64,000 nucleotides of DNA, from NCBI RefSeq assembly GCF_039233145.1, contig NZ_CP136419.1, positions 1,958,001 through 2,022,000 on the forward strand, read 5' to 3'. The translations under genes and the position numbers were made by a program. The first letter of the stretch is position 1, and every line of letters starts with the position of its first letter. The DNA is from Moorella humiferrea (GTDB taxonomy: Bacteria > Bacillota > DSM-521 > Neomoorellales > Neomoorellaceae). This document shows, piece after piece, positions 8,013 to 17,592 of the stretch. A model generated the notes under the pieces. The model was not told the origin of the DNA. It saw only the letters and a list, made by a program, of their open reading frames with translations, and made no database searches.

Positions 8013-8690
8013 ATGGCCCAGGACTGTATAACCTTTAAAGGAACTCGCGGCGGGCTGCTGATTTTGCTTGATGCCAGCCGGGATTTCAACGAACTCCGCA
8101 CCAACCTCGCCGCCAAATTCGCTGCAGCCCGGGGATTTTTCCGCGGCGCAACCTTCGCCCTGGTACCGACCTCTCCTTTAGGCAGCCGGGAAACGGCAGA
8201 GCTGGAGGCCATTTGCCGGGAACACGGTCTGGTGCCGGGGAATAACATAACCCTACCGGAATGCTACCGTCCTTTTAAAAAGCCGGCGCATACCGCTAAA
8301 AGCGGAACCCTTCGGGAAGTAGACGCTTACCAGGACACCGCCGAGCTGTCCACCCTGCTGGAAGAAGGCAATCTCCGCAACGGCCGGGAGCTGGTCTATG
8401 ACGGCCACGTAGTGCTGGTGGGCAACGTCCATGAGGGGGCCACCATTAAAGCAAAAGGCAATATCCTTGTCATGGGCACCCTCCGCGGCAGCGCCTATGC
8501 CGGCGTTTCCGGTAACAGGAAGGCGGTCATCGTGGCCTACCGTCTGGTTCCCGAACAGCTGGGCATCGCCGGGATAATCGCCCGTTCCCCGGAACAAAAT
8601 GTAAGGCGGGCCTATCCGGAGATAGCCCGCCTGGACGGCAACTGCATCATTGTCGAGCCTTATTTACGTCGCAACACCCCGGACCATTGA
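8013..8690 (+). CDS. minC: Septum site-determining protein MinC
   Basis: Inhibits FtsZ polymerisation away from mid-cell, working with MinD. The 225 residues match MinC: an N-terminal FtsZ-binding domain (ITFKGTRGGLLILLD), a linker, then the C-terminal right-handed beta-helix with regular Gly turns (GNVHEGATIKAKGNILVMGTLRGSAYAG). Good ribosome site GGAAAGGAGCGG. No minD or mreB gene is in the window beside it. It converges with the DUF169 gene, whose stop is two bases away. Confidence 0.93.
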   Translation: MAQDCITFKGTRGGLLILLDASRDFNELRTNLAAKFAAARGFFRGATFALVPTSPLGSRETAELEAICREHGLVPGNNITLPECYRPFKKPAHTAKSGTLREVDAYQDTAELSTLLEEGNLRNGRELVYDGHVVLVGNVHEGATIKAKGNILVMGTLRGSAYAGVSGNRKAVIVAYRLVPEQLGIAGIIARSPEQNVRRAYPEIARLDGNCIIVEPYLRRNTPDH

Positions 8691-8692
8691 AC

Positions 8693-9463
8693 TTATTTTT
8701 CTTCCAGATCTTCCGGTTGCATGGTATAGGCCGGTACCATGGTGGGGGTGTAATTGGTAAAGGGAGCGACGGGGTACAGCTGGCCGTGTCCCATAAGCAG
8801 GCTTTCCATATTCTCCACTATTGTTTCCAGCAGACCGTAAGGCGCCGCGAAAACCAGCTCGTCCTTCTGCGTCCCCCCGAAGGTACGGTCGCCGGCGCAG
8901 GGAAAGCCGATGATCGGTTTTTGTTCTTTAAGGGCGAAGGCGATGGATGAACACAGGGCCGCTTCGGCCACTGTATCGGCTTTGACCGGTTCCCCCGTTT
9001 CATGGAGGCAGCAGTGTACCAATCGCATGATTTGTGCCGGGTTGGCATATATAACTACTACATCGGGTTCATCTTTAAATCCTTCCACCGGGGCTACAAA
9101 AATCCCGTCAAATACCTTCCCCTCATCTCCCAGCTTGTAGGTATTGGCCATAAAGCGCCGGCCGGCCTCAACATCAGCCACGTAGCGACCCAGGGGCGCC
9201 TTGCCGCTGGTAAAGCGTTCCGGCGTTTTAATCAAGCCGGTGCAGGCCGCACCGATAGCGCAGACCATGAGGTCCGGCGTTCCGGAGCCGGCCCGTCCCT
9301 GGTAGCGAGCGGCGGCCACAAGCTGGCAGATGTTTACCTTCCAGTTGTACGGCCGCCGGGGCAAATCTCCCCTATCTTTATAAAGCTTTACGCCGACAAT
9401 GCCCGTGTCCAGGCGCAGCACTTCCGTCAATCTCTTGACCATCATTGTTTTGTCCAAGGCCAT
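8693..9463 (-). CDS. DUF169 family protein
   Basis: The 256 residues match the DUF169 family, found in many anaerobes and methanogens and of no settled function. Seen here: an N-terminal VGVKLYKD segment, several conserved cysteines (NICQLVAAARYQ, MVCAIGAACTGL, VHCCLHET), IIGFPCAGDRTFG, and VVIYANPAQ. The conserved cysteines are compatible with metal or cluster binding, but that is inference. It is the last gene of the series dnaE-coaD-mtrB-DUF2007-pfkA-pyk, 58 bases after pyk, with its own good ribosome site (GAGGAGG). Confidence 0.85.
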   Translation of the reverse strand: MALDKTMMVKRLTEVLRLDTGIVGVKLYKDRGDLPRRPYNWKVNICQLVAAARYQGRAGSGTPDLMVCAIGAACTGLIKTPERFTSGKAPLGRYVADVEAGRRFMANTYKLGDEGKVFDGIFVAPVEGFKDEPDVVVIYANPAQIMRLVHCCLHETGEPVKADTVAEAALCSSIAFALKEQKPIIGFPCAGDRTFGGTQKDELVFAAPYGLLETIVENMESLLMGHGQLYPVAPFTNYTPTMVPAYTMQPEDLEEK

Positions 9464-9521
9464 GGTTTCTCCTCCTCTTTTTTATTCCATATTCGCCGGT
9501 TTGTGCTTGTAGGCCTTCCCC

Positions 9522-10943
9522 TTAGAGCACTTCGCCGACGGTATGTACTTTCAGGAGATTGGTCGTGCCCGGTACCCCGGCGGGCACGCCGGCGGTGATG
9601 ACGACCAGATCGCCCTTTTTGACTTTACCGGAGTTGACCGCCGCAGCCACGGCGGCGTTCACCATCTCATCAGTACCGCCGGTGGCCTTGACCAGGAGGG
9701 GCTCGACACCCCAGACGAGGCAGAGCTGGTTTAAAACCCTTTCGTCCGGGCTGGTGGCAATAATAGGGGCCTGGGGACGGTACTTGGCTACCCGCCTTGC
9801 CGTGGAACCTGAAGCCGTGGGAGTGATGATGGCCGCCGCGTCGAGCTCTAAAGCGATGGTACAGCTGGCATGGCTGATGGCATCGGTGGCCGTTCTTTCG
9901 GCGGCCAGGCCTTTTTTTAGCAAAAGTTCGCGATAGGGCAGTTCTTTCTCTACCCGACAGGCAATGCGGGCCATGGTGGCCACCGCTTCTACCGGATAGC
10001 GCCCGGTGGCCGTTTCGCCGGAAAGCATTATGGCATCAGTGCCGTCAAAGATGGCGTTGGCCACGTCGCTGGTTTCGGCCCTGGTGGGGCGGGGATTATG
10101 GATCATGGATTCCAGCATCTGCGTAGCCGTAATAACCGGCTTTCCCGCCCGGTTGCAGGCCTCGATGATCTTTTTCTGCACCAGGGGAACTTCTTCTACG
10201 GGGATTTCTACTCCCAGGTCGCCGCGGGCCACCATAATTCCGTCGGCCGCCTGGAGTATTTCCTCCAGGTTGTTGACCCCGGCCCGGTTTTCGATCTTGG
10301 CGATGAGGGCCACCCTGGCGCCACGTTTTTCCAGCTCTCTTCGGGCCGCCAGGACGTCGGCAGCCGTCCGCACAAAAGAAAGAGCGATAAAATCTACTCC
10401 CTGCTCCAGCCCAAATTCAATGTCCTGAATGTCCTGCTCGGTAAGGGCCGGAAGGCTTATTTCAACCCCGGGAACGTTAACCCCCTTATGGCTAGATATT
10501 ACATCCCCGTGGCGGACCAGACAGCGTACTTCTGTAGCCGATGTGGCCAAAACTTCAAGTTCAATTCGACCGTCGTCCAGGAGTATTATCTGTCCCGGGT
10601 TAACGTCCCCCGGCAGGCCGGCAAAACTTACGGGCAGAACCCTGTCATTGCCGACGACGGGTTCAGTCGTCAGGACTACTTCTTCGCCATCCCGCAAAGT
10701 TACCTCGCCGTCGATTTCCCCCAAGCGTATTTCAGGGCCTTTATTGTCGAGCATCAGGGCCACCCGGACGCCCAGCTCCGCCGCCGCCCGGCGGACGGCG
10801 GCCATACGCGCCCCGTGCTCGCCATGACTGCCGTGGGAAAAATTAAAGCGGGCCACGTTCATACCGGCCTGGATCATTTTTTTGATGACGTCCACCCGGG
10901 AACTTGCCGGACCTAGGGTGCAGACGATTTTGGTATGACGCAT
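9522..10943 (-). CDS. pyk: Pyruvate kinase
   Basis: Last step of glycolysis: PEP + ADP to pyruvate + ATP. 473 residues. The N-terminus reads TKIVCTLGPAS and the substrate region MLDNKGPEIRLG. The signature IMVARGDLGVEIP lies near 238, with the catalytic Lys in LIAKIENRAG just before. The C-terminal allosteric domain is present, but the extra PEP-utiliser-like domain of Bacillus Pyk is not. It follows pfkA after 23 bases, so the two key regulated glycolytic kinases are cotranscribed, as is common in Firmicutes. Confidence 0.97.
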   Translation of the reverse strand: MRHTKIVCTLGPASSRVDVIKKMIQAGMNVARFNFSHGSHGEHGARMAAVRRAAAELGVRVALMLDNKGPEIRLGEIDGEVTLRDGEEVVLTTEPVVGNDRVLPVSFAGLPGDVNPGQIILLDDGRIELEVLATSATEVRCLVRHGDVISSHKGVNVPGVEISLPALTEQDIQDIEFGLEQGVDFIALSFVRTAADVLAARRELEKRGARVALIAKIENRAGVNNLEEILQAADGIMVARGDLGVEIPVEEVPLVQKKIIEACNRAGKPVITATQMLESMIHNPRPTRAETSDVANAIFDGTDAIMLSGETATGRYPVEAVATMARIACRVEKELPYRELLLKKGLAAERTATDAISHASCTIALELDAAAIITPTASGSTARRVAKYRPQAPIIATSPDERVLNQLCLVWGVEPLLVKATGGTDEMVNAAVAAAVNSGKVKKGDLVVITAGVPAGVPGTTNLLKVHTVGEVL

Positions 10944-10966
10944 CTTTTTCCCCCAATCTTTACTCT

Positions 10967-11938
<972 letters not shown>

Positions 11939-11961
11939 TTAAAAAGGCAGATTTTGTGGTT

Positions 11962-12162
11962 TTAGCGGATCAAGGCCGTGCTTAATATTTCATTGGCTTC
12001 TTCAGCTTCCGATTCGGGAACTAAGAGCTCGTAGCCGCCTACTTCTTCCATCTGACAGGAGCCGATGGGCCGCAAGTTGACCATAATGCCCTCCCCCGCC
12101 AGAATTTCCTTCAGGCGTAGGGCCTGCTTCCGGCTGGACGCAATGTAGATCACCGTCCACAT
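11962..12162 (-). CDS. DUF2007-like small protein
   Basis: A 66-residue protein beginning MWTVIYIASSRKQA, with a ferredoxin-like beta-alpha pattern, GYELLVPESEAEEANEIL at the end, and length fitting the DUF2007/'putative signal-transducing' family. Function unknown. It sits 6 bases after mtrB and 32 before pfkA, so it is part of the same transcript. Identification rests on size and pattern only. Confidence 0.6.
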   Translation of the reverse strand: MWTVIYIASSRKQALRLKEILAGEGIMVNLRPIGSCQMEEVGGYELLVPESEAEEANEILSTALIR

Positions 12163-12168
12163 TCCGCC

Positions 12169-12402
12169 TCACTCCCCCGCTTCCAAACTCCCGTATTTGG
12201 TGAGCACCAGTGCCCGTCCGCGAATTTTCATAGCCGAGGTATGCTCGGTGAACTGGGCGATCATGATCTCGCCTTTATCCAGTTTTTCTGAATGATGGAA
12301 CTTGGTGTCCTTACCGCGGGTCAACCCGATAATAGTTACCCCATTTTCCAGGGCTTTTATGGCAATAAAATCGGCAGCAGTTACGTTTTCTCTGTTCTCC
12401 AT
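12169..12402 (-). CDS. mtrB: trp RNA-binding attenuation protein (TRAP)
   Basis: Eleven-subunit ring that, when loaded with tryptophan, wraps (G/U)AG-repeat RNA and terminates or blocks translation of trp genes. 77 residues. It matches Bacillus TRAP nearly throughout, for example [20 protein letters not shown] and [10 protein letters not shown]. The tryptophan contact Thr (Thr25 in B. subtilis, 28 here) and RNA-binding Lys37/Lys56/Arg58 (40, 59 and 61 here) are all conserved. Ribosome site AAGGAGGTGGG. In B. subtilis mtrB pairs with folE (mtrA); here it lies between coaD and the glycolytic kinases. No trp gene or anti-TRAP is in the window. Confidence 0.95.
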   Translation of the reverse strand: MENRENVTAADFIAIKALENGVTIIGLTRGKDTKFHHSEKLDKGEIMIAQFTEHTSAMKIRGRALVLTKYGSLEAGE

Positions 12403-12447
12403 TTTAAACCCACCTCCTTTATCCCCCTTTTCTTTATTTAAAATGGC

Positions 12448-12930
12448 CTATAGAAAACCATAACGTTTTAACAAGGCCTGTTCAACTTCCGGCGGCACCA
12501 GGCCGCGAATACATCCGCCCAGAGAAGCCACCTGGCGGATGATACTGGAACTAATAAAGGAATATTCTGTGGCCGTCATTAAAAACACGGTTTCCAGGTC
12601 GCCGGCGAGTTTTTTATTCATGATGGACATTTGGAATTCATACTCAAAATCCGATACAGCCCGCAGACCCCGTACGATAGCTACAGCCCCTTCCTGCCGG
12701 GCAAAATCGACCAGCAGTCCGGAAAAAGATTTGACCGTAACCGTCGGCCAATCCCGCGTCACGTCACGTACAAGTTGGACCCTTTCTTCGAGGGAAAACA
12801 GGGTATTTTTGTAATTATCTTGGGCCACGCCGACAACGACGCGATCAAAGATCTCAACAGCCCGGCGGATAATATCCAGATGTCCGTTGGTGATAGGGTC
12901 AAAGGTACCAGGATATACAGCTACCCTCAA
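12448..12930 (-). CDS. coaD: Phosphopantetheine adenylyltransferase
   Basis: Fourth step of coenzyme A synthesis: 4'-phosphopantetheine + ATP to dephospho-CoA. 160 residues, family length. The nucleotidyltransferase motif is YPGTFDPITNGHLD (T/HxGH), with VRGLRAVSDFEYE and EYSFISSSIIRQ towards the C-terminus. It follows dnaE after 82 bases and precedes mtrB by 45. Confidence 0.97.
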   Translation of the reverse strand: MRVAVYPGTFDPITNGHLDIIRRAVEIFDRVVVGVAQDNYKNTLFSLEERVQLVRDVTRDWPTVTVKSFSGLLVDFARQEGAVAIVRGLRAVSDFEYEFQMSIMNKKLAGDLETVFLMTATEYSFISSSIIRQVASLGGCIRGLVPPEVEQALLKRYGFL

Positions 12931-13012
12931 TAGCTGTCACCCCCTTTTCTCCTTATTTTTAGCTAATTCCACTCCTCGATAGATATTCCTGCTTATATAA
13001 ACCTTTAATTTA

Positions 13013-16000
13013 TCATTTTTCTGGTACTAATTTAACTTTATCTTGCCCACCAAGGAGGGTGGCCAAACTGGACAAAAGCGCCGGCACGGGATTGACCCAG
13101 AGGCGGCGGTCGAGGATAAAAGTACGCCCTTCGTTGCTTAAATACAGGTACACCGGGCAGTCGCCGGGATAAGCCTTTAAAACCTCCTGTAGCGCCGCCC
13201 TTAGTCCCTTGTCCGCCAGCTTCAGGTACAACCGCGGCCCAACCTCGCCGTTATTCTCAGGGGCGGCGCTCCGGCAGGCTGATACCTGTTTTATCTCCTC
13301 GGCCAAAATTTGGACGCCTTCCTCCTGTTTGTCGATACGGCCCTTTATTAGAACCACCGCCTCGGGCGCGAGCCAGGTACGGATTTTGCCGTAAAGGCGG
13401 GGAAAGAGAACGACCTCCACCTGGCCGCCGAAATCCTCCAGGTTGAGTACGGCCATGGTTTCCCCGTTGCGTGTTATAAGTCTACGCATTCCGCCGACCA
13501 GGCCGCCGACGACCACCTGGCTGCCGTCGGATAAATCGGCTAATTCAGCCAGGGTATGGGACACGGCCCGTTTTAAAGTTGCGGCATAGGGCTCCAGGGG
13601 ATGACCACTTAGATAAAAACCCAACAGTTCTTTTTCCATAGCTAGAATATCAGCCATGGTAAAATCGGGTATTTCCGGCATAGGGGGCCCTGCAATATCC
13701 TCCGGTATCATCTCCAGCAAGGACATCTGGCCGCTGCGGCGTTCTTCCTGGCGCTGGGCCGCCAGCTCAAAACATGCATCAAGGACTGCTAGCAGCTGCC
13801 GCCGGTTGGGATGCAAAGAGCTAAAGGCACCGCAACGAATAAGGCTTTCAACCACCCTTTTATTGGCATGTCTTGAATCCACCCGGCGACAGAAGTCCAG
13901 GAGGGAAGTAAAGGAGCCACCTGCTTCCCGGGCGGCGATGATGGCTTCTACGGCGGTACGGCCGACGTTTTTGACTGCCGCCAGTCCGAAACGGATGTGC
14001 CCCCCGCTAACGGTGAAATCTATGCCGGATTCATTGACGTCCGGCGGTAAAACTTTGATGCCCATGCGGCGGCATTCGGCAAGATAGGGACCCATTTTAT
14101 CCAGATGTTCCGCCACGCTGGAAAGCAGGGCTCCCATAAGCTCTGCCGGGTAGTGGGCCTTGAGATAGGCCGTTTGATAGGCCACCATGGCATAGGCCGC
14201 CGAATGGCTGGCGTTAAATCCATAGCCAGCAAAGTATTCCATAAGTTCAAATATTTTAGCGGCAGTCTCAACTGGTATTCCTTTACGATGGGCTCCGTCA
14301 AGAAAGTGCTCACGCTGGGCGGCCAGGACTTCCGGCTTTTTTTTGCCCATGGCCCGGCGTAAAATATCGGCCTGACCCAGGGTAAAGCCGGCCAATTCGC
14401 TGGCTATGCGCATGACCTGCTCCTGATACAGGATGACGCCGTAGGTGTCCCTTAGGATAGGTTCCAGGGCGGGGTGGAGGTAGGTAATGGGTTTTCGGCC
14501 GTGCTTGCGCTCGATAAAATCCTCGACCATACCGCTTCCCAGGGGACCGGGGCGGTAAAGGGCCACCAGGGCGATAATATCTTCAAAGCGTTCCGGCTTG
14601 AGTTCCCTTAATATAGCCCGCATGCCGCCGCTCTCCAGTTGAAAGATCCCGCTGGTTTCTCCGCTGGCAAGGAGTTGGTAAGTATCCCGGTCGTCTAAGG
14701 GCAGGTTGTCCAGATCTATCAGGCGGCCGTGGTTTGCTTCAACGGCCCGGCAGGCCCGTTCGATGACCGTCAGGGTACGCAGACCCAGAAGGTCCATCTT
14801 TAAAAGACCCAGTTCTTCGACCACCTGCATGGGAAACTGGGTTGTCACGACCTCGCCGTTTTTCTGCAGGGGCAGGTAGTGAATCAGCGGTTCCCGGGTG
14901 ATGACAATGCCGGCGGCATGGGTGGAGGCGTGGCGCGGCATACCCTCCAACGCCCGGGCCGTATCCAGGAGTTCGCGTACCTCTTCGCTTTTTTCGTAGC
15001 TTTCCTGCAGTTCCGGCATAGTGGCCAGAGCTCGTTCCAGGGTGATGCCCGGTTCCAGGGGGATCAACCGGGCGATGCGGTCGACTTCGCTTAAAGGCAT
15101 GCCTAAAACACGACCCACATCCCTGACGGCTCCCCTGGCGGCCATGGTACCGAAGGTAATAATCTGGGCCACGTGCTCCCGGCCATATTTTTCTTGTACA
15201 TACTGGATAACCTCATCCCGGCGTTCAAAGCAGAGGTCGATGTCGATATCAGGCATGCTTACCCGTTCGGGGTTGAGGAAACGCTCAAAGAGGAGGTTGT
15301 AACGCAGGGGATCGATGGAAGTTATACCCAGACAATAGGCTACTAAGCTGCCGGCAGCCGAACCCCTGCCCGGGCCTACGGGAATTCCCTGTCGGCGGGC
15401 AAAGTTGACGATATCCCAGACGATGAGAAAATACCCCGGGTACCCCATCTGTTCGATTATTGACAATTCATAATCCAGGCGCTGCCTCGCCCTGCCGTCA
15501 TCACTGGGGTAACGCCGGCTTAAACCTTCATGGCAGAGACGCCGCAGGTAACTTGCCGCGTCCTCTCTCTCCGGTACCCGGTAAGCAGGAAGGTGCAGCC
15601 GGCCGAAGGTAAACTCAAAGTTGCACCGTTCGGCAACGGCCAGGGTGTTGGTCAGGGCGGAAGGTACCTCTTTAAACATGTCCACCATTTCCGCGGCCGT
15701 TTTTAAGTAAAATTGGTCGTTGGGGAAGCGCAGGCGATTGGGGTCGTCAAGGGTCTTACCCGTTTGAATGCAGAGAAGGACGTCGTGAAGGCGGGCCTGT
15801 TCCCGGGTAATGTAGTGAACGTCGTTGGTGGCCACCAGGGGCACATCCAACCTTCGGCTTATCTCAACGAGCCCGGCATTGATCTTCCGCTGTTCCCTGA
15901 GTCCTTGATCCTGGAGTTCTAGATAGAAATTCTCGCGGCCGAATACATCCCGCAGCCAGGCGGCCGCTTCCCGGGCCTTATCGGGCCGATCTTTTAAAAG

Positions 16001-16438
16001 CCAATCAGGTACCTCGCCAGCCAGGCAGGCGCTTAAAGCAATGAGGCCTTCGCTGTGCCGGCTCAATAGCTCCCTGTCCACCCGCGGTTTGTAATAAAAG
16101 CCCTCTAAATAGGCGGCAGAAACCAGGGCCGTGAGGTTGCGGTAGCCCCTTTCATCGGCGGCCAAAAGCACGAGATGATACTGGTAATCGTCTTTATGGG
16201 GTTCCCGGTCATGGCGCGAACGGGGCGCCACATAAACCTCGCAGCCGATAATCGGCTTAATCCCTTCCTCCCTAGCTGCCTTGTAAAAATCCACCGCTCC
16301 GTACATCACCCCATGATCCGTCAGGGCCAGAGCCGGCATCCCCATCACCCCGGCGGCCCTGACCAGATCCTTTATGCGGCAGGCCCCGTCGAGAAGGCTG
16401 TATTCACTATGGACGTGAAGGTGGACAAAGTTGTTCAT
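13013..16438 (-). CDS. dnaE: DNA polymerase III alpha subunit (DnaE type)
   Basis: Replicative or lagging-strand polymerase. 1141 residues. Domains in order: N-terminal PHP domain (HVHSEYSLLDG, ALTDHGVMYG), polymerase palm with the catalytic aspartates in MPDIDIDLCFERRDEV (around 400), thumb/fingers (GPGRGSAAGS, GILYQEQ-like VILYQEQVMRIA), helix-hairpin-helix region (AGYGFNASHSAAYA), and a C-terminal OB fold (VVVGGLVGGMRRLITRNGE). In B. subtilis dnaE also borders ytrH/ytrI, which here lie divergently 130 bp away. Confidence 0.97.
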   Translation of the reverse strand: MNNFVHLHVHSEYSLLDGACRIKDLVRAAGVMGMPALALTDHGVMYGAVDFYKAAREEGIKPIIGCEVYVAPRSRHDREPHKDDYQYHLVLLAADERGYRNLTALVSAAYLEGFYYKPRVDRELLSRHSEGLIALSACLAGEVPDWLLKDRPDKAREAAAWLRDVFGRENFYLELQDQGLREQRKINAGLVEISRRLDVPLVATNDVHYITREQARLHDVLLCIQTGKTLDDPNRLRFPNDQFYLKTAAEMVDMFKEVPSALTNTLAVAERCNFEFTFGRLHLPAYRVPEREDAASYLRRLCHEGLSRRYPSDDGRARQRLDYELSIIEQMGYPGYFLIVWDIVNFARRQGIPVGPGRGSAAGSLVAYCLGITSIDPLRYNLLFERFLNPERVSMPDIDIDLCFERRDEVIQYVQEKYGREHVAQIITFGTMAARGAVRDVGRVLGMPLSEVDRIARLIPLEPGITLERALATMPELQESYEKSEEVRELLDTARALEGMPRHASTHAAGIVITREPLIHYLPLQKNGEVVTTQFPMQVVEELGLLKMDLLGLRTLTVIERACRAVEANHGRLIDLDNLPLDDRDTYQLLASGETSGIFQLESGGMRAILRELKPERFEDIIALVALYRPGPLGSGMVEDFIERKHGRKPITYLHPALEPILRDTYGVILYQEQVMRIASELAGFTLGQADILRRAMGKKKPEVLAAQREHFLDGAHRKGIPVETAAKIFELMEYFAGYGFNASHSAAYAMVAYQTAYLKAHYPAELMGALLSSVAEHLDKMGPYLAECRRMGIKVLPPDVNESGIDFTVSGGHIRFGLAAVKNVGRTAVEAIIAAREAGGSFTSLLDFCRRVDSRHANKRVVESLIRCGAFSSLHPNRRQLLAVLDACFELAAQRQEERRSGQMSLLEMIPEDIAGPPMPEIPDFTMADILAMEKELLGFYLSGHPLEPYAATLKRAVSHTLAELADLSDGSQVVVGGLVGGMRRLITRNGETMAVLNLEDFGGQVEVVLFPRLYGKIRTWLAPEAVVLIKGRIDKQEEGVQILAEEIKQVSACRSAAPENNGEVGPRLYLKLADKGLRAALQEVLKAYPGDCPVYLYLSNEGRTFILDRRLWVNPVPALLSSLATLLGGQDKVKLVPEK

Positions 16439-16485
16439 GGGGAGTCATTTCTACACCCATCTCTAAATTCCTCTTGTAGGGCTCC

Positions 16486-16515
16486 GGCATAGGCCGGCCC
16501 CCGTACCCGTATAAT
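16486..16515 (+). promoter_or_regulatory. Possible sigma-E-type sporulation promoter for ytrHI
   Basis: GGCATA and CGTATAAT lie 16 bases apart, about 55 bases before the chosen ytrH start. The spacing and the CATA-like and ATAAT-like halves fit mother-cell sigma-E promoters loosely, and ytrHI is under sigma-E control in B. subtilis. The match is imperfect. Confidence 0.35.
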
Positions 16516-16571
16516 TAAAAGTAGGGGGCTTGTTGGGGCTGAACCGCAAAAAGGGCGGAGGTATTATCCCG

Positions 16572-16895
16572 GTGGATGATTTTTTCTCCAGGCTCCTACT
16601 TATCTTTTTTACTGCCCTGGGGGTCGTCCTGGGGGCCGCTTTAATCGGCTCCCTCGCTGCCGTCCTCGTCGGGCAACCTCCTTTACGGACCATGACCCGT
16701 CTGGCCCTGGAAATAAAGATCTGGGCTATCGCCGCCGCCATGGGCGGTACCTTCAGCGCCATCGAAATCCTGGGTCAGGGTCTTCTGGAAGGCCAATTCC
16801 GCGTGCTGGTCAAGCAGGTGTTATTTATCATCGCCGCTTTTATCGGGGCCCAGATCGGTTACTGGCTCATTCACAACCTGGCCGGAGGTAAGTAA
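16572..16895 (+). CDS. ytrH: YtrH family sporulation membrane protein
   Basis: Small integral membrane protein needed for efficient sporulation, made in the mother cell in B. subtilis. With the GTG at 16572 (ribosome site GGCGGAGG ten bases before) it has 107 residues and three hydrophobic segments: FFSRLLLIFFTALGVVLG, the IWAIAAAMGG region and the VLFIIAAFIGAQIGYWL region. The alternative TTG at 16530 would add 14 residues without a good ribosome site. It overlaps the next gene by one base (TAATG), so they are coupled. Confidence 0.85.
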   Translation: MDDFFSRLLLIFFTALGVVLGAALIGSLAAVLVGQPPLRTMTRLALEIKIWAIAAAMGGTFSAIEILGQGLLEGQFRVLVKQVLFIIAAFIGAQIGYWLIHNLAGGK

Positions 16896-17410
16896 TGCGT
16901 TATCTGGCTCTTTTTATATTAGGGCTTCTCCTGGGTGCCGGCCTGACCAACCTCCTCATGGCCCGCCAGCAAGAGCAACTTCACCTGGCCCGTTCGGAAT
17001 TGGAACAGCGTCTGGTGGCGGCCAATGAAGAGCTGGTCCAGTTAAAAGAAAATCTGGACCGGGAAAGCCGCTTGGCCATTGTTGCCATCGAACCAGTTAT
17101 AATTTTCAGCGGCGACAGGCCTCCGGCAGTGGAAGGACGCGCCCTCACCCAGGCCCTCAGCCAGGAGGTGCAAGACATTCTGGCTCCCTTGAAGGGTCAG
17201 GACGTGCGCCATTTAAACCCGGCCCTTGTCCCCGCAATGATCGACGGCCGCACCGTCAAGGTCAACGGCCGCCAGTTTAAACTCAAGGTTACCCTCCTCT
17301 TAATCAGCGATAAAGTAATCGTCCACGTCCAGGCTCAAGGGCTGCCGGCGTCCGTATCGTCGTCAACAGTATCCCTGATGGCCGGTTGGCCCGCCAACGT
17401 GGCCATATAA
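16895..17410 (+). CDS. ytrI: YtrI-like sporulation membrane protein
   Basis: 171 residues: one N-terminal membrane helix (LALFILGLLLGAGLTNLL), then a coiled-coil stretch (about residues 25-60, QEQLHLARSELEQRLVA), then a soluble C-terminal domain. Translationally coupled to ytrH. B. subtilis YtrI has about the same length and layout and the same neighbours (ytrH, dnaE). Sequence similarity itself is weak by eye, so the name rests mainly on position and topology. Its last 76 bases overlap the oppositely oriented SASP gene. Confidence 0.65.
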   Translation: MRYLALFILGLLLGAGLTNLLMARQQEQLHLARSELEQRLVAANEELVQLKENLDRESRLAIVAIEPVIIFSGDRPPAVEGRALTQALSQEVQDILAPLKGQDVRHLNPALVPAMIDGRTVKVNGRQFKLKVTLLLISDKVIVHVQAQGLPASVSSSTVSLMAGWPANVAI

Positions 17411-17574
17411 GCAGAACCCATCTTCATCCTCGCCAGCATACCTCCTATCCTGCCGCTTTCCGCCGCGCTCAAGGCCCCCCAGCCCTCTTTTTTTATTTTA
17501 TCCAGCAGGCCCAGCTCAGCGGCCACTTCCAATTTTAGGGCCAGGGATTCCGGATCTGTTTTTTTCTTACCCAT
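17335..17574 (-). CDS. Small acid-soluble spore protein, alpha/beta-like
   Basis: 79 residues. The core LKLEVAAELGLLDKIKKEGWGALSAAESGRIGGML matches the SASP pattern (split as LKLEVAAELGLLDKI, GWGALSAAESGRIGG). Alpha/beta SASPs coat spore DNA and protect it from UV and heat. The C-terminal 30 residues (after ARMKMG) are not typical and lie in the region overlapping ytrI on the other strand, so the tail may be a read-through extension. Ribosome site AGGTGAT before ATG at 17574. Confidence 0.75.
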   Translation of the reverse strand: MGKKKTDPESLALKLEVAAELGLLDKIKKEGWGALSAAESGRIGGMLARMKMGSAYMATLAGQPAIRDTVDDDTDAGSP

Positions 17575-17592
17575 AAATGCATCACCTGCATT

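Noticed and set aside
10098-10916. Plus-strand frame of 272 codons
   Set aside because: Antisense to pyruvate kinase; His/Gln/Asp-rich pattern typical of reverse-complement reading.
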